Assembly (NCBI RefSeq): GCF_020524765.1
Contig: NZ_JAIVLR010000002.1
Location: 770,501-834,500 of the forward strand
Origin: Qipengyuania gaetbuli
Lineage (GTDB): Bacteria > Pseudomonadota > Alphaproteobacteria > Sphingomonadales > Sphingomonadaceae
DNA length: 64,000 bases
Direction: 5' to 3'
The position numbers and the translations under genes were made by a program. Below are positions 43,858 to 52,573 of the stretch, one piece after another. Position 1 is the stretch's first letter. Every line of letters starts with the position of its first letter. Below the pieces are notes generated by a model that saw only the letters and a program-made list of their open reading frames with translations, was not told the DNA's origin and made no database searches.

Positions 43858-44524
43858 TCCGGTCGTCGAACTCAGGGGCCTGACCCGCAGTTTCGAGCAG
43901 GGCGGCGAGCGCATCGATGTGCTGCGCGGCGTCAACCTGCGCATCATGCCCGGCGAGATCGTGGCGCTGCTCGGCCCTTCGGGTTCGGGCAAGTCGACCA
44001 TGCTGCAGGCCGTGGGCCTGCTCGAAGGCGGGTTCGGCGGCGAAATCGTGATTGCCGGCCATTCGGCGGAGAAATCCGATGCCAATGCGCGCACGACGCT
44101 GCGCCGCAACCACCTCGGCTTCGTCTACCAGTTCCACCATTTGCTGCCCGATTTCGACGCGCGCGAGAACGTCGTCCTGCCGCAGCTGGTCGCGGGCAAG
44201 CCGCGCGAAGAGGCGGAGGCGAGGGCGGAGGAACTCCTGCGCTCGCTCGGCCTCGGGCACCGCCTGACGCATCGGCCGAGCCAGCTTTCGGGCGGCGAGC
44301 AGCAACGCGTGGCGGTCGCCCGCGGGCTCGCCAACCGGCCTGCGCTCGTGCTCGCCGATGAACCCACGGGCAACCTCGACGAGGCGACCTCGGACAAGGT
44401 CCTAGAGCAGTTCCTCGCGCTGGTGAGGGGAGAGGGCAGTGCGGCGCTGGTCGCCACGCATAACGAGCGCCTCGCAAGTCGGACGGACCGCGTTGTCCGC
44501 CTCCACGACGGCGTGCTGGAATAG
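43850..44524 (+). CDS. lolD: Lipoprotein-releasing ABC transporter ATPase
   Basis: 224-residue ABC ATPase that powers LolC/E. Walker A is [16 protein letters not shown], the Q-loop [17 protein letters not shown] is typical of LolD/MacB ATPases, the signature is [15 protein letters not shown] and Walker [14 protein letters not shown], followed by the switch histidine in ALVATHNE. It starts 8 nt inside lolC, so both are coupled. Many lipoproteins in this window (BamD, the duplicated lipoprotein, the cytochrome) would depend on it. A 47-bp gap precedes the next small gene. Confidence 0.95.
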   Translation: MNSPVVELRGLTRSFEQGGERIDVLRGVNLRIMPGEIVALLGPSGSGKSTMLQAVGLLEGGFGGEIVIAGHSAEKSDANARTTLRRNHLGFVYQFHHLLPDFDARENVVLPQLVAGKPREEAEARAEELLRSLGLGHRLTHRPSQLSGGEQQRVAVARGLANRPALVLADEPTGNLDEATSDKVLEQFLALVRGEGSAALVATHNERLASRTDRVVRLHDGVLE

Positions 44525-44571
44525 CGGACCCGCAAAGCGTTTCGAGCGTTGGTCAGGCAAGGAGATTTGCC

Positions 44572-44850
44572 ATGACCGACCATCCCAGCACTTATAAGGC
44601 CGAAAACACAAATCGCGAGGGAATCCAGTGGGATGACCGCGCGACTTTGCACCGTACCGGTGATGGCGACGGCGTGCTCGACGATGCGAAGAGCCTGCGC
44701 AGCGGCACTTTCGCCGAACTGATCGGTCACGTCATGCTGATGCCGGAAGGCGAACGGGCCAATTACTACATCGAGAAGGCCGGCGACCGCGAATTCCACG
44801 CGGAGGAAATCGCCAGCCTCTCGCGCCGCGACGATTTCCCGCGCTCGTAG
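44572..44850 (+). CDS. Conserved hypothetical protein
   Basis: Unrecognised 92-residue, acidic, soluble protein without signal or membrane segment. It begins MTDHPSTYKAENTNREGIQW and has a central FAELIGHVMLMPEGERANYYIE and a charged end RDDFPRS. The ATG at 44572 has a good AAGGAG 8 nt upstream and the codon usage is like its neighbours, so it is probably a real gene. It follows lolD after 47 nt and precedes a secreted protein gene by 78 nt. No function can be given. Confidence 0.7.
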   Translation: MTDHPSTYKAENTNREGIQWDDRATLHRTGDGDGVLDDAKSLRSGTFAELIGHVMLMPEGERANYYIEKAGDREFHAEEIASLSRRDDFPRS

Positions 44851-44928
44851 CGCACCGTCGCCACTCCATCGAACGCGGCTTGGGCGAGCATGGCACCTGT
44901 GCAAGCCTTCTTGCAGGAGGGATGAGCC

Positions 44929-45447
44929 ATGTTCTCTACATCGATTGCCTTGCTGCTTGCCCAAGCTGCGAGTGCTGCCGTGTCGCCGTCACCCCCGCCA
45001 TCGTGCGAGGGCGCGAAATACGAGGCTTTCGATTTCTGGGTCGGCGAGTGGGTGGTAACGCCTGCCGCCGGCGGGGACGCGGTGGCCGACAGCCGCATCG
45101 AGAAGGTGAGCGCTGGCTGCGCGATCCGCGAAACCTGGATGCCCTATCGCGGGCGGCACGGAACCAGCCTGTCCGCCTATGACCCTGCAACCGGCAACTG
45201 GCACCAGCTATGGGTCGGCGGCGCGCCGGGCCGCGTGTTCTTCGACGGCGGTCCCGCGGAAGGCAGCATGGTCCTGACCGGCTATTGGGGGCAGGACGCC
45301 GCAGGCAATTCGCAGCTTGTGCGCATGACCTACTCGGTGCAAGGCGACGGCTCGGTCCGGCAATACGGGCAGGCCAGCAGCGATCACGGTCGAAGCTGGA
45401 GCGACAGTTTCGACTTCATCTACCGCCGCAAGGACACCGCCGAATGA
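44929..45447 (+). CDS. Secreted protein with a FDFWVGEW motif
   Basis: 172 residues with a short signal peptide (MFSTSIALLLAQAASAAVS). The mature part opens with FDFWVGEWVVTP and then has GCAIRETWMPYRG, SAYDPATGNWHQLWVG and a C-terminal SSDHGRSWSDSFDFIYRR. This resembles a widespread DUF of periplasmic beta-barrel-like proteins of unknown function; the exact family number was not established. The ATG at 44929 has AGGAGG nearby. Its stop overlaps the glutathione peroxidase start (ATGA), so both are co-translated and may both belong to a stress response. Confidence 0.75.
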   Translation: MFSTSIALLLAQAASAAVSPSPPPSCEGAKYEAFDFWVGEWVVTPAAGGDAVADSRIEKVSAGCAIRETWMPYRGRHGTSLSAYDPATGNWHQLWVGGAPGRVFFDGGPAEGSMVLTGYWGQDAAGNSQLVRMTYSVQGDGSVRQYGQASSDHGRSWSDSFDFIYRRKDTAE

Positions 45448-45923
45448 CCACGATCGCCGATTTCACCGTAGCCGACAACAAGGGCCGCGAGGTCGATCTG
45501 TCGGAAAAGCTCGGCAAGGTGCTGCTGGTCGTCAATACTGCCAGCAAGTGCGGCTTCACGCCCCAGTACGACGGGCTGGAGAAGCTGTACCAGGACTACG
45601 GCGACAAGGGCTTCGAGGTCATGGCCTTCCCCTGCAACCAGTTCGGCAACCAGGAACCGGGCGATGCCGACGAGATCGAGCAGTTCTGCAAGGTCAATTT
45701 CGGCCTGACCTTCCCGCTGATGGCGAAGGTCGATGTGAACGGCGACAATGCGAGCCCGCTGTTCGACTGGATGAAGAGCGAGAAGCCGGGCCTGATGGGG
45801 TCGAAGTCGATCAAGTGGAACTTCACCAAGTTCCTCATCGACCGCGAAGGCAATGTGGTGAAGCGTTACGGCCCCAACGATGCGCCCAAGGCCATCGCCA
45901 AGGATATCGAAAAGCTCCTGTAA
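45444..45923 (+). CDS. Glutathione peroxidase (thiol peroxidase type)
   Basis: 159-residue peroxidase of the GPx superfamily, reducing hydroperoxides with glutathione or thioredoxin. The peroxidatic cysteine is in NTASKCGFTPQY (Cys36), followed by FPCNQFGNQEPG and the tryptophan motif KWNFTKFLID, completing the active site. There is no signal peptide, so it is cytoplasmic. Cys rather than selenocysteine is used, as usual in bacteria. The start overlaps the upstream gene (ATGA). Confidence 0.93.
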   Translation: MTTIADFTVADNKGREVDLSEKLGKVLLVVNTASKCGFTPQYDGLEKLYQDYGDKGFEVMAFPCNQFGNQEPGDADEIEQFCKVNFGLTFPLMAKVDVNGDNASPLFDWMKSEKPGLMGSKSIKWNFTKFLIDREGNVVKRYGPNDAPKAIAKDIEKLL

Positions 45924-45953
45924 CCTCAGCCGCGCCGGGACGAAGTCACCACC

Positions 45954-46283
45954 ATGCTAGCCGATCTCAACCAGTGGTTCCTCTCGCTCGGCGCCGAATA
46001 CGGCGTGAACCCGTACATCTTCGGCGCGATATACGTGGGGGCGATCCCGTTCTTCCTCGCCTCGATGACGTGGCTGGTGAAGCGGGCGCGGGCCAAGCGG
46101 TCGACCGTCGTGCCGACGCTGTGCGCGGGCTTCTGCTTCGTTTCGGCCTACCTCTATCTGGCCATCGCAGGGCGCAATATCCCGGTCTGGGTGTGGATCT
46201 TCCTCGGCGTGCTCATCGCCTATGGGGCGTGGTCGACCATCCGCGATGCACGGCGCAAGATCGCGGCGATTTCGGACGACTGA
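45954..46283 (+). CDS. Small membrane protein of unknown function
   Basis: 109 residues with three hydrophobic helices (about 22-42, 52-72, 76-94) and a basic loop KRARAKRSTVV between the first two; the end is a short charged tail (RDARRKIAAISDD). It begins MLADLNQWFLSLGAEYGVNPYIF. No enzyme motif is seen. The ATG at 45954 follows glutathione peroxidase by 30 nt and has no clear ribosome site; the stop is directly followed by a perfect inverted repeat before dnaE. Confidence 0.65.
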   Translation: MLADLNQWFLSLGAEYGVNPYIFGAIYVGAIPFFLASMTWLVKRARAKRSTVVPTLCAGFCFVSAYLYLAIAGRNIPVWVWIFLGVLIAYGAWSTIRDARRKIAAISDD

Positions 46284-46285
46284 TT

Positions 46286-46306
46286 TTCTCCACTGTCTGT
46301 GGAGAA
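46286..46306. promoter_or_regulatory. 21-bp inverted repeat between the membrane protein gene and dnaE
   Basis: TTCTCCAC (46286-46293) and GTGGAGAA (46299-46306) are perfect inverse complements around TGTCT. It lies 2 nt after the stop of the upstream gene and 52 nt before the dnaE ATG. It could be a dimeric operator in the dnaE promoter or an RNA hairpin; no T-run follows. Confidence 0.4.
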
Positions 46307-46358
46307 TAAGCGCGGCTTGCCGCTTCCAGTTTGGGCGCCGAGTTCCTACTCTGGCCCG

Positions 46359-49300
46359 ATGCCCTACAAGCCCTTCGTTCCCCTGCGCGTGCTGTCCGCC
46401 TATTCGATGCTCGAAGGGGCGATCGATCCCAAGGCGATGGCCAAGCTGGCGAAGGAACGCGGCTTTCCCGCCATCGCGATTGCGGACCGCAACGGCCTGT
46501 ACGGCGCGGTCATGTTCGCCAATGCCTGCAAGGCCGAAGGCGTGCAGCCGATCATCGGCACACTGCTGGGCGTGGCGCGCGACGAGGAAGGGCGCATCGT
46601 CGATTACCTGCCGCTCTATGCGCAGGACGAGGTGGGCTACGACAATCTCTGCCATCTCGTCAGCCGCGCGCATCTCGACCGCCCGCTGGAATTCGAACCG
46701 CACGTCCGCCTGTCCGACCTCGAAGGCCATACGGACGGGTTGATAGCCCTGACCGGCGCTAGTGAGGGCGGCGTCACCCGCCTGCTCGCCGAAGGGCAGG
46801 TCAGCCACGCCGTCGCCATGCTGGACCGGCTGCAGGCGCTGTTCCCCGGCAGGCTCTACATCGAACTGGCCCGGCGCGGGAACGAGGCGGAGGAGGCAGC
46901 CGAAAACGCGCTGATCGATCTCGCCTACGAACGCGATCTCCCGCTTGTCGCGACGAACCCTGCGAACTTCGCCGAACCGCACATGTACAAGGCGCATGAC
47001 GCCATGCTGTGCATCGCCAATTCGACGCATGTCGATGCGGAGGAACGGGCCAAGTCCAATCCCGAAGCCTATGTGAAGACCGCGCACATGATGGAAGAAG
47101 GCTTTGCCGACCTTCCCGAAGCGGTTTCCAACACCCTCGTCATCGCCCAGCGGTGCGCTTTCGCGCCGCCTTACCGCAATCCCATCCTGCCCAGCCTTGC
47201 AGGCGACCTCGAAGGCGAGGCGCGGATGCTGGAAGAGGATGCACGCAAGGGTCTAGCGAAGCGTCTCGAACCCTATGGCGAGATGTCGGACGAGGAACTC
47301 AAGGTCTATGTCGACCGGCTCGATTACGAAGTCGGCATCATCAACCAGATGGGTTTTCCCGGCTACTTCCTGATCGTTGCCGACTTCATCAAATGGGCGA
47401 AGGATCAGGACATTCCCGTGGGGCCGGGGCGTGGTTCGGGTGCAGGCAGTCTCGTTGCATGGGCGCTGACGATTACCGATCTCGACCCGATCAAGCTGGG
47501 TCTGCTGTTCGAACGCTTCCTCAACCCCGAACGCGTGTCGATGCCCGACTTCGATATCGACTTCTGCGAAACGCGCCGCGGCGAGGTGATCCGCTACGTG
47601 CAGGCCAAGTACGGCCACGATCACGTCGCGCAGATCATCACCTTCGGTAAGCTGAAAGCGCGCGCCGTGCTCCGCGATACGGGCCGTATCCTCCAGATGA
47701 GCTACGGCCACGTCGACCGTATTTGCAAAATGGTGCCGAACCATCCGACCGACCCGTGGACCCTGCCGCGCGCGCTCAACGGGGCGGCGGACTTCAAGGC
47801 CGAATACGACAACGACAACGAGGTGAAGCGCCTCGTCGACCTGGCGATGCAGCTGGAAGGCTTCCCGCGCAACAGCTCGACCCACGCGGCCGGTGTGGTG
47901 ATCGGCGACCGGCCACTGGCGAAGCTGGTGCCGCTCTACCGCGACCCGCGCTCCGACATGCCGGTGACGCAGTACGACATGAAGAATGTCGAAAGCTCCG
48001 GCCTCGTCAAATTCGACTTCCTCGGCCTCAAGACCCTGTCGGTGCTCAAAAAGGCGACCGATCTGCTGAAGAAGCGCGAGATCGACATCGACCTGTCGCA
48101 GCTGCCGCTCGACGACCCGGCGGTCTACGACCTCATGAAGGCGGGTAACACGGTCGGCGTGTTCCAGCTGGAATCGGAAGGCATGCGCCGCACGCTGACC
48201 GCGGTGAAACCGACCAATTTCGGCGACATCATCGCGCTCGTCTCGCTCTATCGCCCGGGCCCGATGGACAACATCCCACTGTTCGGCAAGCGCAAGGCGG
48301 GCGAGGTCCCGATCGAGTATCCGCACCCCAAGCTCGAGGGTATCCTTGCCGAAACTTACGGCATCTTCGTCTACCAGGAACAGGTCATGCAGGCCGCGCA
48401 GATCCTCGCCGGATACTCGCTCGGCGATGCAGACTTGCTGCGCCGTGCGATGGGCAAGAAGGTCCAGGCGGAAATGGACGCCCAGCGCGAACGCTTCGTG
48501 GCCGGCTGCAAGGACGTGTCGGGCATCGAGAAGGCCAAGGCCAACGAGCTGTTCGACTTGATCGACAAGTTCGCCGGCTACGGCTTCAACAAGTCGCACG
48601 CCGCCGCCTATGCGCTGCTTGCCTACCAGACGGCGTGGCTGAAGGCGCATTACCCGGAAGAATTCTTCGCCGCGTCGATGTGCTTCGACATGCACCAGTC
48701 GGAAAAGCTGACCATTTTCGTCGACGATGCGCGGCGGCAGGGCATCGCGGTCGAACCGCCGTGCCTCAACCGTTCGGAAGCCGAATTCACCGTCGAGCAG
48801 ACCGATGACGGTTACGCCGTGCGCTATGCGCTGGCAGGCATCCGCAACGTCGGCGAAAAGGCGATGGAGGCGATCGTTGCCGAACGCGAGGCGGCCGGCC
48901 CGTTCGAAAGCCTGCAGGACCTGTTCGAGCGCATTCCCAAGGGCTCGCTCAATTCCCGCCAGCTGGAAGCGCTTGCCTGCGCAGGCGCGCTCGATGGGCT
49001 GGAACCCAACCGGGCGAAAGTGTTCGAGAATGCCGACATGCTGCTCGCCGTGGCCGACGCTGCCGAGCGCGAGCGCAGCAGCGGGCAGGCGGCCCTGTTC
49101 GGCGGCGAGGACCAGCCCGGCGAAACTCTGCGCCTGAAAGAGGTCGAGGACTGGCCGCGCGCCGAACGCATGGCGCGCGAGCGCGAGAATTTCGGCTTCT
49201 ACTTCTCCGCCCACCCGGTCGCGGCCTGGAAACAGGTCGCATCGGCTAATGGCGCGCGTTCCTACGCTTCGCTCATGGCAGGCGGCGCGCCTGCCGGCGG

Positions 49301-49832
49301 GCGCTCCAACGCGGTGATGGCGGCCATGGTGGAGAAGGTGAACAAGGGTACCACGCGCCGCGGCAAGCCCTTCATCCGCGCCGATTTCTCCGATGCTTCC
49401 GGCCAGTTCAGCGCGGCCTGTTTCGAGGAAGGCATGGTCGAGAAGTTCATGAAATGGGCGGAAGACCAGACCTGCGTGCTGCTGCAGGTCGAACTCGATT
49501 CCCCGAGCCCTGACGAACCGCCGCGCATCACCGTGCGCGGAGGCACGCCGCTGGCCGAAGTGCGGGGTTCCATGCCGATGATCATGACGCTCGACGTGCT
49601 CGACGGTTCGGCGCTGGAAGAGCTCAAGGCGGAATTGCTCGCGGCCATAGGCGGGCAGGACGAAGTGCTGGTGACGCTACGGACCGGCGAAGCGGCCGAT
49701 CCGGTCATGCGGCTGGGGCGCAATTTCTCTCTCGACGGCGAACTCGCCGAACGCTTGGCAAGCGTGCCGAGCCTTGCCAAGGTGCAACTCGACAAGCGGC
49801 GAGGCGGGGCACACCTGCGACTCGTCAACTGA
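46359..49832 (+). CDS. dnaE: DNA polymerase III alpha subunit
   Basis: 1157-residue replicative polymerase catalytic subunit. It has an N-terminal PHP domain, the palm with the catalytic aspartates in MPDFDIDFCETRRGEVI (about residue 405), GPGRGSGAGSLVAWAL, fingers (HAAGVVIGDRPLAKLVPLY), the tandem HhH (EKFAGYG-like DKFAGYGFNKSHAAAYALL) and a C-terminal OB fold. In the PHP domain the metal-binding HLRVHSD of E. coli is PLRVLSA here, so that site is degenerate. The ATG at 46359 gives the family start MPYKPFVPLRVLSAYSMLEG; no strong ribosome site was seen. Confidence 0.97.
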   Translation: MPYKPFVPLRVLSAYSMLEGAIDPKAMAKLAKERGFPAIAIADRNGLYGAVMFANACKAEGVQPIIGTLLGVARDEEGRIVDYLPLYAQDEVGYDNLCHLVSRAHLDRPLEFEPHVRLSDLEGHTDGLIALTGASEGGVTRLLAEGQVSHAVAMLDRLQALFPGRLYIELARRGNEAEEAAENALIDLAYERDLPLVATNPANFAEPHMYKAHDAMLCIANSTHVDAEERAKSNPEAYVKTAHMMEEGFADLPEAVSNTLVIAQRCAFAPPYRNPILPSLAGDLEGEARMLEEDARKGLAKRLEPYGEMSDEELKVYVDRLDYEVGIINQMGFPGYFLIVADFIKWAKDQDIPVGPGRGSGAGSLVAWALTITDLDPIKLGLLFERFLNPERVSMPDFDIDFCETRRGEVIRYVQAKYGHDHVAQIITFGKLKARAVLRDTGRILQMSYGHVDRICKMVPNHPTDPWTLPRALNGAADFKAEYDNDNEVKRLVDLAMQLEGFPRNSSTHAAGVVIGDRPLAKLVPLYRDPRSDMPVTQYDMKNVESSGLVKFDFLGLKTLSVLKKATDLLKKREIDIDLSQLPLDDPAVYDLMKAGNTVGVFQLESEGMRRTLTAVKPTNFGDIIALVSLYRPGPMDNIPLFGKRKAGEVPIEYPHPKLEGILAETYGIFVYQEQVMQAAQILAGYSLGDADLLRRAMGKKVQAEMDAQRERFVAGCKDVSGIEKAKANELFDLIDKFAGYGFNKSHAAAYALLAYQTAWLKAHYPEEFFAASMCFDMHQSEKLTIFVDDARRQGIAVEPPCLNRSEAEFTVEQTDDGYAVRYALAGIRNVGEKAMEAIVAEREAAGPFESLQDLFERIPKGSLNSRQLEALACAGALDGLEPNRAKVFENADMLLAVADAAERERSSGQAALFGGEDQPGETLRLKEVEDWPRAERMARERENFGFYFSAHPVAAWKQVASANGARSYASLMAGGAPAGGRSNAVMAAMVEKVNKGTTRRGKPFIRADFSDASGQFSAACFEEGMVEKFMKWAEDQTCVLLQVELDSPSPDEPPRITVRGGTPLAEVRGSMPMIMTLDVLDGSALEELKAELLAAIGGQDEVLVTLRTGEAADPVMRLGRNFSLDGELAERLASVPSLAKVQLDKRRGGAHLRLVN

Positions 49833-49876
49833 GTTGAGAGCCGCCCGCGGGGGCGGCACGAGAGAGGAGAGGCTGA

Positions 49877-51478
49877 ATGCTCGGAGCGATGCAGGACTGG
49901 ACCATGCGCGTCACCCACGTGATCGATCACGCGGCGCGCGAGGCACCTGACCGCGAAATCGTCACCCGCTGGGCCGATGGCAGCGAGACGCGCACCAACT
50001 GGCAGGGTATCCGCACCGACGCGCTGAAGATGGCACAGGCGCTGCAGGCGCTGGGTCTGCGCAAGGGCGACAAGGTCGCCAGCCTCGCCATGAACCACTC
50101 GCGCCACCTCGTCAGCTGGTACGGCGTGGCGGGCATGGGCGGCGTGCTCCACACGGTGAACCCGCGCCTGTTCGACGACCAGCTCGAATATATCGTCAAT
50201 CACGCCGAAGACCGCGTCATGGTCTATGACGCGGCCTTCCAGCCGATCGTCGACCGGATGCGCGACCGCTGGACCACGGTCGAACACTATATCTGCTTCG
50301 ACAGCGGCGAGCATACGACCTCGTTCGAGGACTGGATCGCCGCGCAGTCGGGCGACTTCCAGTGGGTCGCCGGGAGCGAGCGCGATCCGTGCATGATCTG
50401 CTACACCAGCGGCACGACCGGCAATCCCAAGGGCGTCCAGTACGAGCACCGCAGCACGGTGCTGCATGCCATGGCCGGCCTGCAGCCCGCGGCGTTCAAT
50501 TTCAGCGCCTCGTCCGTGATGCTCCCCGTGGTGCCGATGTTCCATGCGGCCAGTTGGGGCCTGCCCTATGCAGGCGCGATGGCGGGCATCAAGTTCGTGT
50601 TCTCGGCGGTGAACGATCCTGCCGTGCTGCACGAGATGATGCTCAAGGAAGGCGTGACCGACAGCGCGGGCGTGCCGACCGTGTGGCTTGCGCATTTCCA
50701 GTATTGCGACGCCAATGGCATCGACCTGCCACCGCTGAAGGCCGCGACGATCGGCGGCTCTGCCGCGCCCAAGTTCATGATCGAGCGCCTGATGAAGAAC
50801 GGCACCCGCGTCCAGCACGCCTGGGGCATGACCGAAACCTCGCCCATCGGCACGGTCGGCGGCCCGACGCACGACTGGGAGAACCTCAGCCTCGAAGAAC
50901 GTGTCGTGAAGACCATGAAGCAGGGCCGCCCGATCTTCGGCGTCGAACTGCGCACGGTCGATCTCGACGACAACACCAAGGTCCTGCCGCGCGACGGCGA
51001 GACTTCTGGCGCGCTGCAGATCCGCGGCCCCTGGGTGGTGAAGCGCTATTTCAAGGCGGAAGAGGACGCGGTCACCGAGGATGGCTGGTTCGACACCGGC
51101 GACGTCGGCGTCCTGCATCCCGACGGCACCCTGCAGCTGACCGACCGCACCAAGGACGTGATCAAGTCCGGCGGCGAATGGATCAGCTCGGTCGAGCTGG
51201 AAAACGCCGCGGTCGGCCATCCGGCAGTCGCGGAGGCCGCCTGCATCGGCATGTTCCACCCCAAGTGGGACGAACGTCCGGTGCTGTTCGTGGTGAAGAA
51301 GGAAGGAGCCGATTGCTCCGACCGCGACGTGATCGATTACCTCGCCGACAAGGTCGCCAAGTGGTGGCTGCCCGACGCGGTCGAATTCGTCGACGACATC
51401 CCGCACACGGCCACCGGCAAGATCAGCAAGAAGGACCTGCGCGACCGGTTCGCAGACTACAAGCTGGCCGACGGCTGA
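49877..51478 (+). CDS. AlkK-like medium/long-chain acyl-CoA ligase
   Basis: 533-residue AMP-forming fatty-acid CoA ligase. The AMP-binding core is [21 protein letters not shown], followed by [28 protein letters not shown] and GWFDTGDVG; the C-terminal lysine region ends [10 protein letters not shown]. The start [20 protein letters not shown] closely resembles Pseudomonas AlkK. It activates free fatty acids for beta-oxidation or lipid synthesis. ATG at 49877 follows GAGAGGAGAGG. It lies between dnaE and rluE on the same strand. Confidence 0.92.
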   Translation: MLGAMQDWTMRVTHVIDHAAREAPDREIVTRWADGSETRTNWQGIRTDALKMAQALQALGLRKGDKVASLAMNHSRHLVSWYGVAGMGGVLHTVNPRLFDDQLEYIVNHAEDRVMVYDAAFQPIVDRMRDRWTTVEHYICFDSGEHTTSFEDWIAAQSGDFQWVAGSERDPCMICYTSGTTGNPKGVQYEHRSTVLHAMAGLQPAAFNFSASSVMLPVVPMFHAASWGLPYAGAMAGIKFVFSAVNDPAVLHEMMLKEGVTDSAGVPTVWLAHFQYCDANGIDLPPLKAATIGGSAAPKFMIERLMKNGTRVQHAWGMTETSPIGTVGGPTHDWENLSLEERVVKTMKQGRPIFGVELRTVDLDDNTKVLPRDGETSGALQIRGPWVVKRYFKAEEDAVTEDGWFDTGDVGVLHPDGTLQLTDRTKDVIKSGGEWISSVELENAAVGHPAVAEAACIGMFHPKWDERPVLFVVKKEGADCSDRDVIDYLADKVAKWWLPDAVEFVDDIPHTATGKISKKDLRDRFADYKLADG

Positions 51479-51488
51479 GCATACGCGC

Positions 51489-52034
51489 GTGGCGCGCCTG
51501 ATACTCCTCAACAAGCCCTACGGTGTGCTGTCGCAGTTCACCGGGGGCAAGGAAGGCGTGGACGACACGCTGGCGCATCTGGTCGATGTGCCGGGCGTCT
51601 ATCCGGCGGGCCGCCTCGACAAGGATAGCGAAGGGCTGCTGCTGCTGACCGACGACGGGCGGCTGCAATCGCGCATCGCCGAACCGCGCTACAAGCTGCC
51701 CAAGACATACCTGGTGCAAGTGGAAGGCGAGGTCGGTGACGAGGCGCTGGAACGCCTTGCAAGGGGCGTCGAACTGAACGACGGCACGACCCGGCCCGCA
51801 CGCGCCAAGCGCATCGACCCGCCGCCGCTGTGGGACCGCGATCCGCCGGTGCGCTATCGCAAGAGCGTTCCCGACAGCTGGATTGCACTCGAAATTACCG
51901 AAGGCCGCAACCGACAGGTGCGCCGGATGACCGCGGCCGTCGGTCTGCCCACCTTGCGGCTGGTCCGCTGGCGCATCGGCGAGTGGAGTCTCGACGGCAT
52001 CGCGCCCGGGACATCCCGCGAATTGCAGGTTTAG
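51489..52034 (+). CDS. rluE: 23S rRNA pseudouridine synthase, RluE type
   Basis: 181-residue RsuA/RluB-family enzyme converting uridine to pseudouridine in 23S rRNA (position 2457 for E. coli RluE). It has LLNKPYGVLSQFT, the catalytic aspartate in AGRLDKDSEGLLLLTDDG, PKTYLVQVEG and EGRNRQVRRMTAAVGLPTLRL. Without an S4 domain it is short, as is RluE. The start is a GTG at 51489, 10 nt after the ligase stop, and the gene is followed closely by a DUF1330 gene. Confidence 0.92.
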   Translation: MARLILLNKPYGVLSQFTGGKEGVDDTLAHLVDVPGVYPAGRLDKDSEGLLLLTDDGRLQSRIAEPRYKLPKTYLVQVEGEVGDEALERLARGVELNDGTTRPARAKRIDPPPLWDRDPPVRYRKSVPDSWIALEITEGRNRQVRRMTAAVGLPTLRLVRWRIGEWSLDGIAPGTSRELQV

Positions 52035-52043
52035 GAGAGAGAG

Positions 52044-52478
52044 ATGAGCGACACCTATATCGACCCGAGCCCGGCCAATTTCGCCGCTTTCAAGGACCTG
52101 CCGCGAGACGAGCCGATCCACATGCTCAACCTGTTGCGCTATCGCGATCTCGCCGAATATCCCGATGGGCACGAGCACGCGGGCAAGGGCTGGAGCGGGC
52201 GGCGCGCTTACGAGGAATACGGCAAGACAAGCGGCCCGATCTTCCGCCGCGTGGGCGGCAGCATCGTGTGGCGCGGCGCGTTCCAGACGGTGGTGACCGG
52301 GCCGGAAGCGATGCAGTGGCACGACGGCTTCGTCGCGCAATACCCGCACGCCGGTGCCTTCTTCGAAATGATCAAGGATGCGGACTACCAGAAGGCAGTC
52401 GTGAACCGCACGGCGGCGCTGGCGGACAGCAGGCTAGTGCGTTTCAAGCCGGGGGCTGCGGGGGAAGGGTTCGGCTAG
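52044..52478 (+). CDS. DUF1330 domain protein
   Basis: 144-residue cytoplasmic protein of the DUF1330 dimeric ferredoxin-like fold: DEPIHMLNLLRYRDLAEYPDG at the start, YEEYGKTSGPIFRRVGGSIVWRGAFQTVV, and the ending ADYQKAVVNRTAALADSRL. Family members have no established activity. The start has GAGAGAG 7 nt upstream. It follows rluE by 9 nt and is separated from the MFS gene by 95 nt. Confidence 0.85.
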   Translation: MSDTYIDPSPANFAAFKDLPRDEPIHMLNLLRYRDLAEYPDGHEHAGKGWSGRRAYEEYGKTSGPIFRRVGGSIVWRGAFQTVVTGPEAMQWHDGFVAQYPHAGAFFEMIKDADYQKAVVNRTAALADSRLVRFKPGAAGEGFG

Positions 52479-52573
52479 GGCACGTGAGGATCAGCAATTC
52501 GCAAAGGCATTGCAAAAGGTCGACCAGCGCGACCGATTGCAAGACGCAAGGGAGGCATTGAGCCTTTAATCGC

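Noticed and set aside
47253-51514. Two minus-strand open frames of over 600 residues across dnaE and the acyl-CoA ligase gene
   Set aside because: Antisense to genes with clear motifs, low-complexity Arg/Ala-rich translation, no ribosome site.
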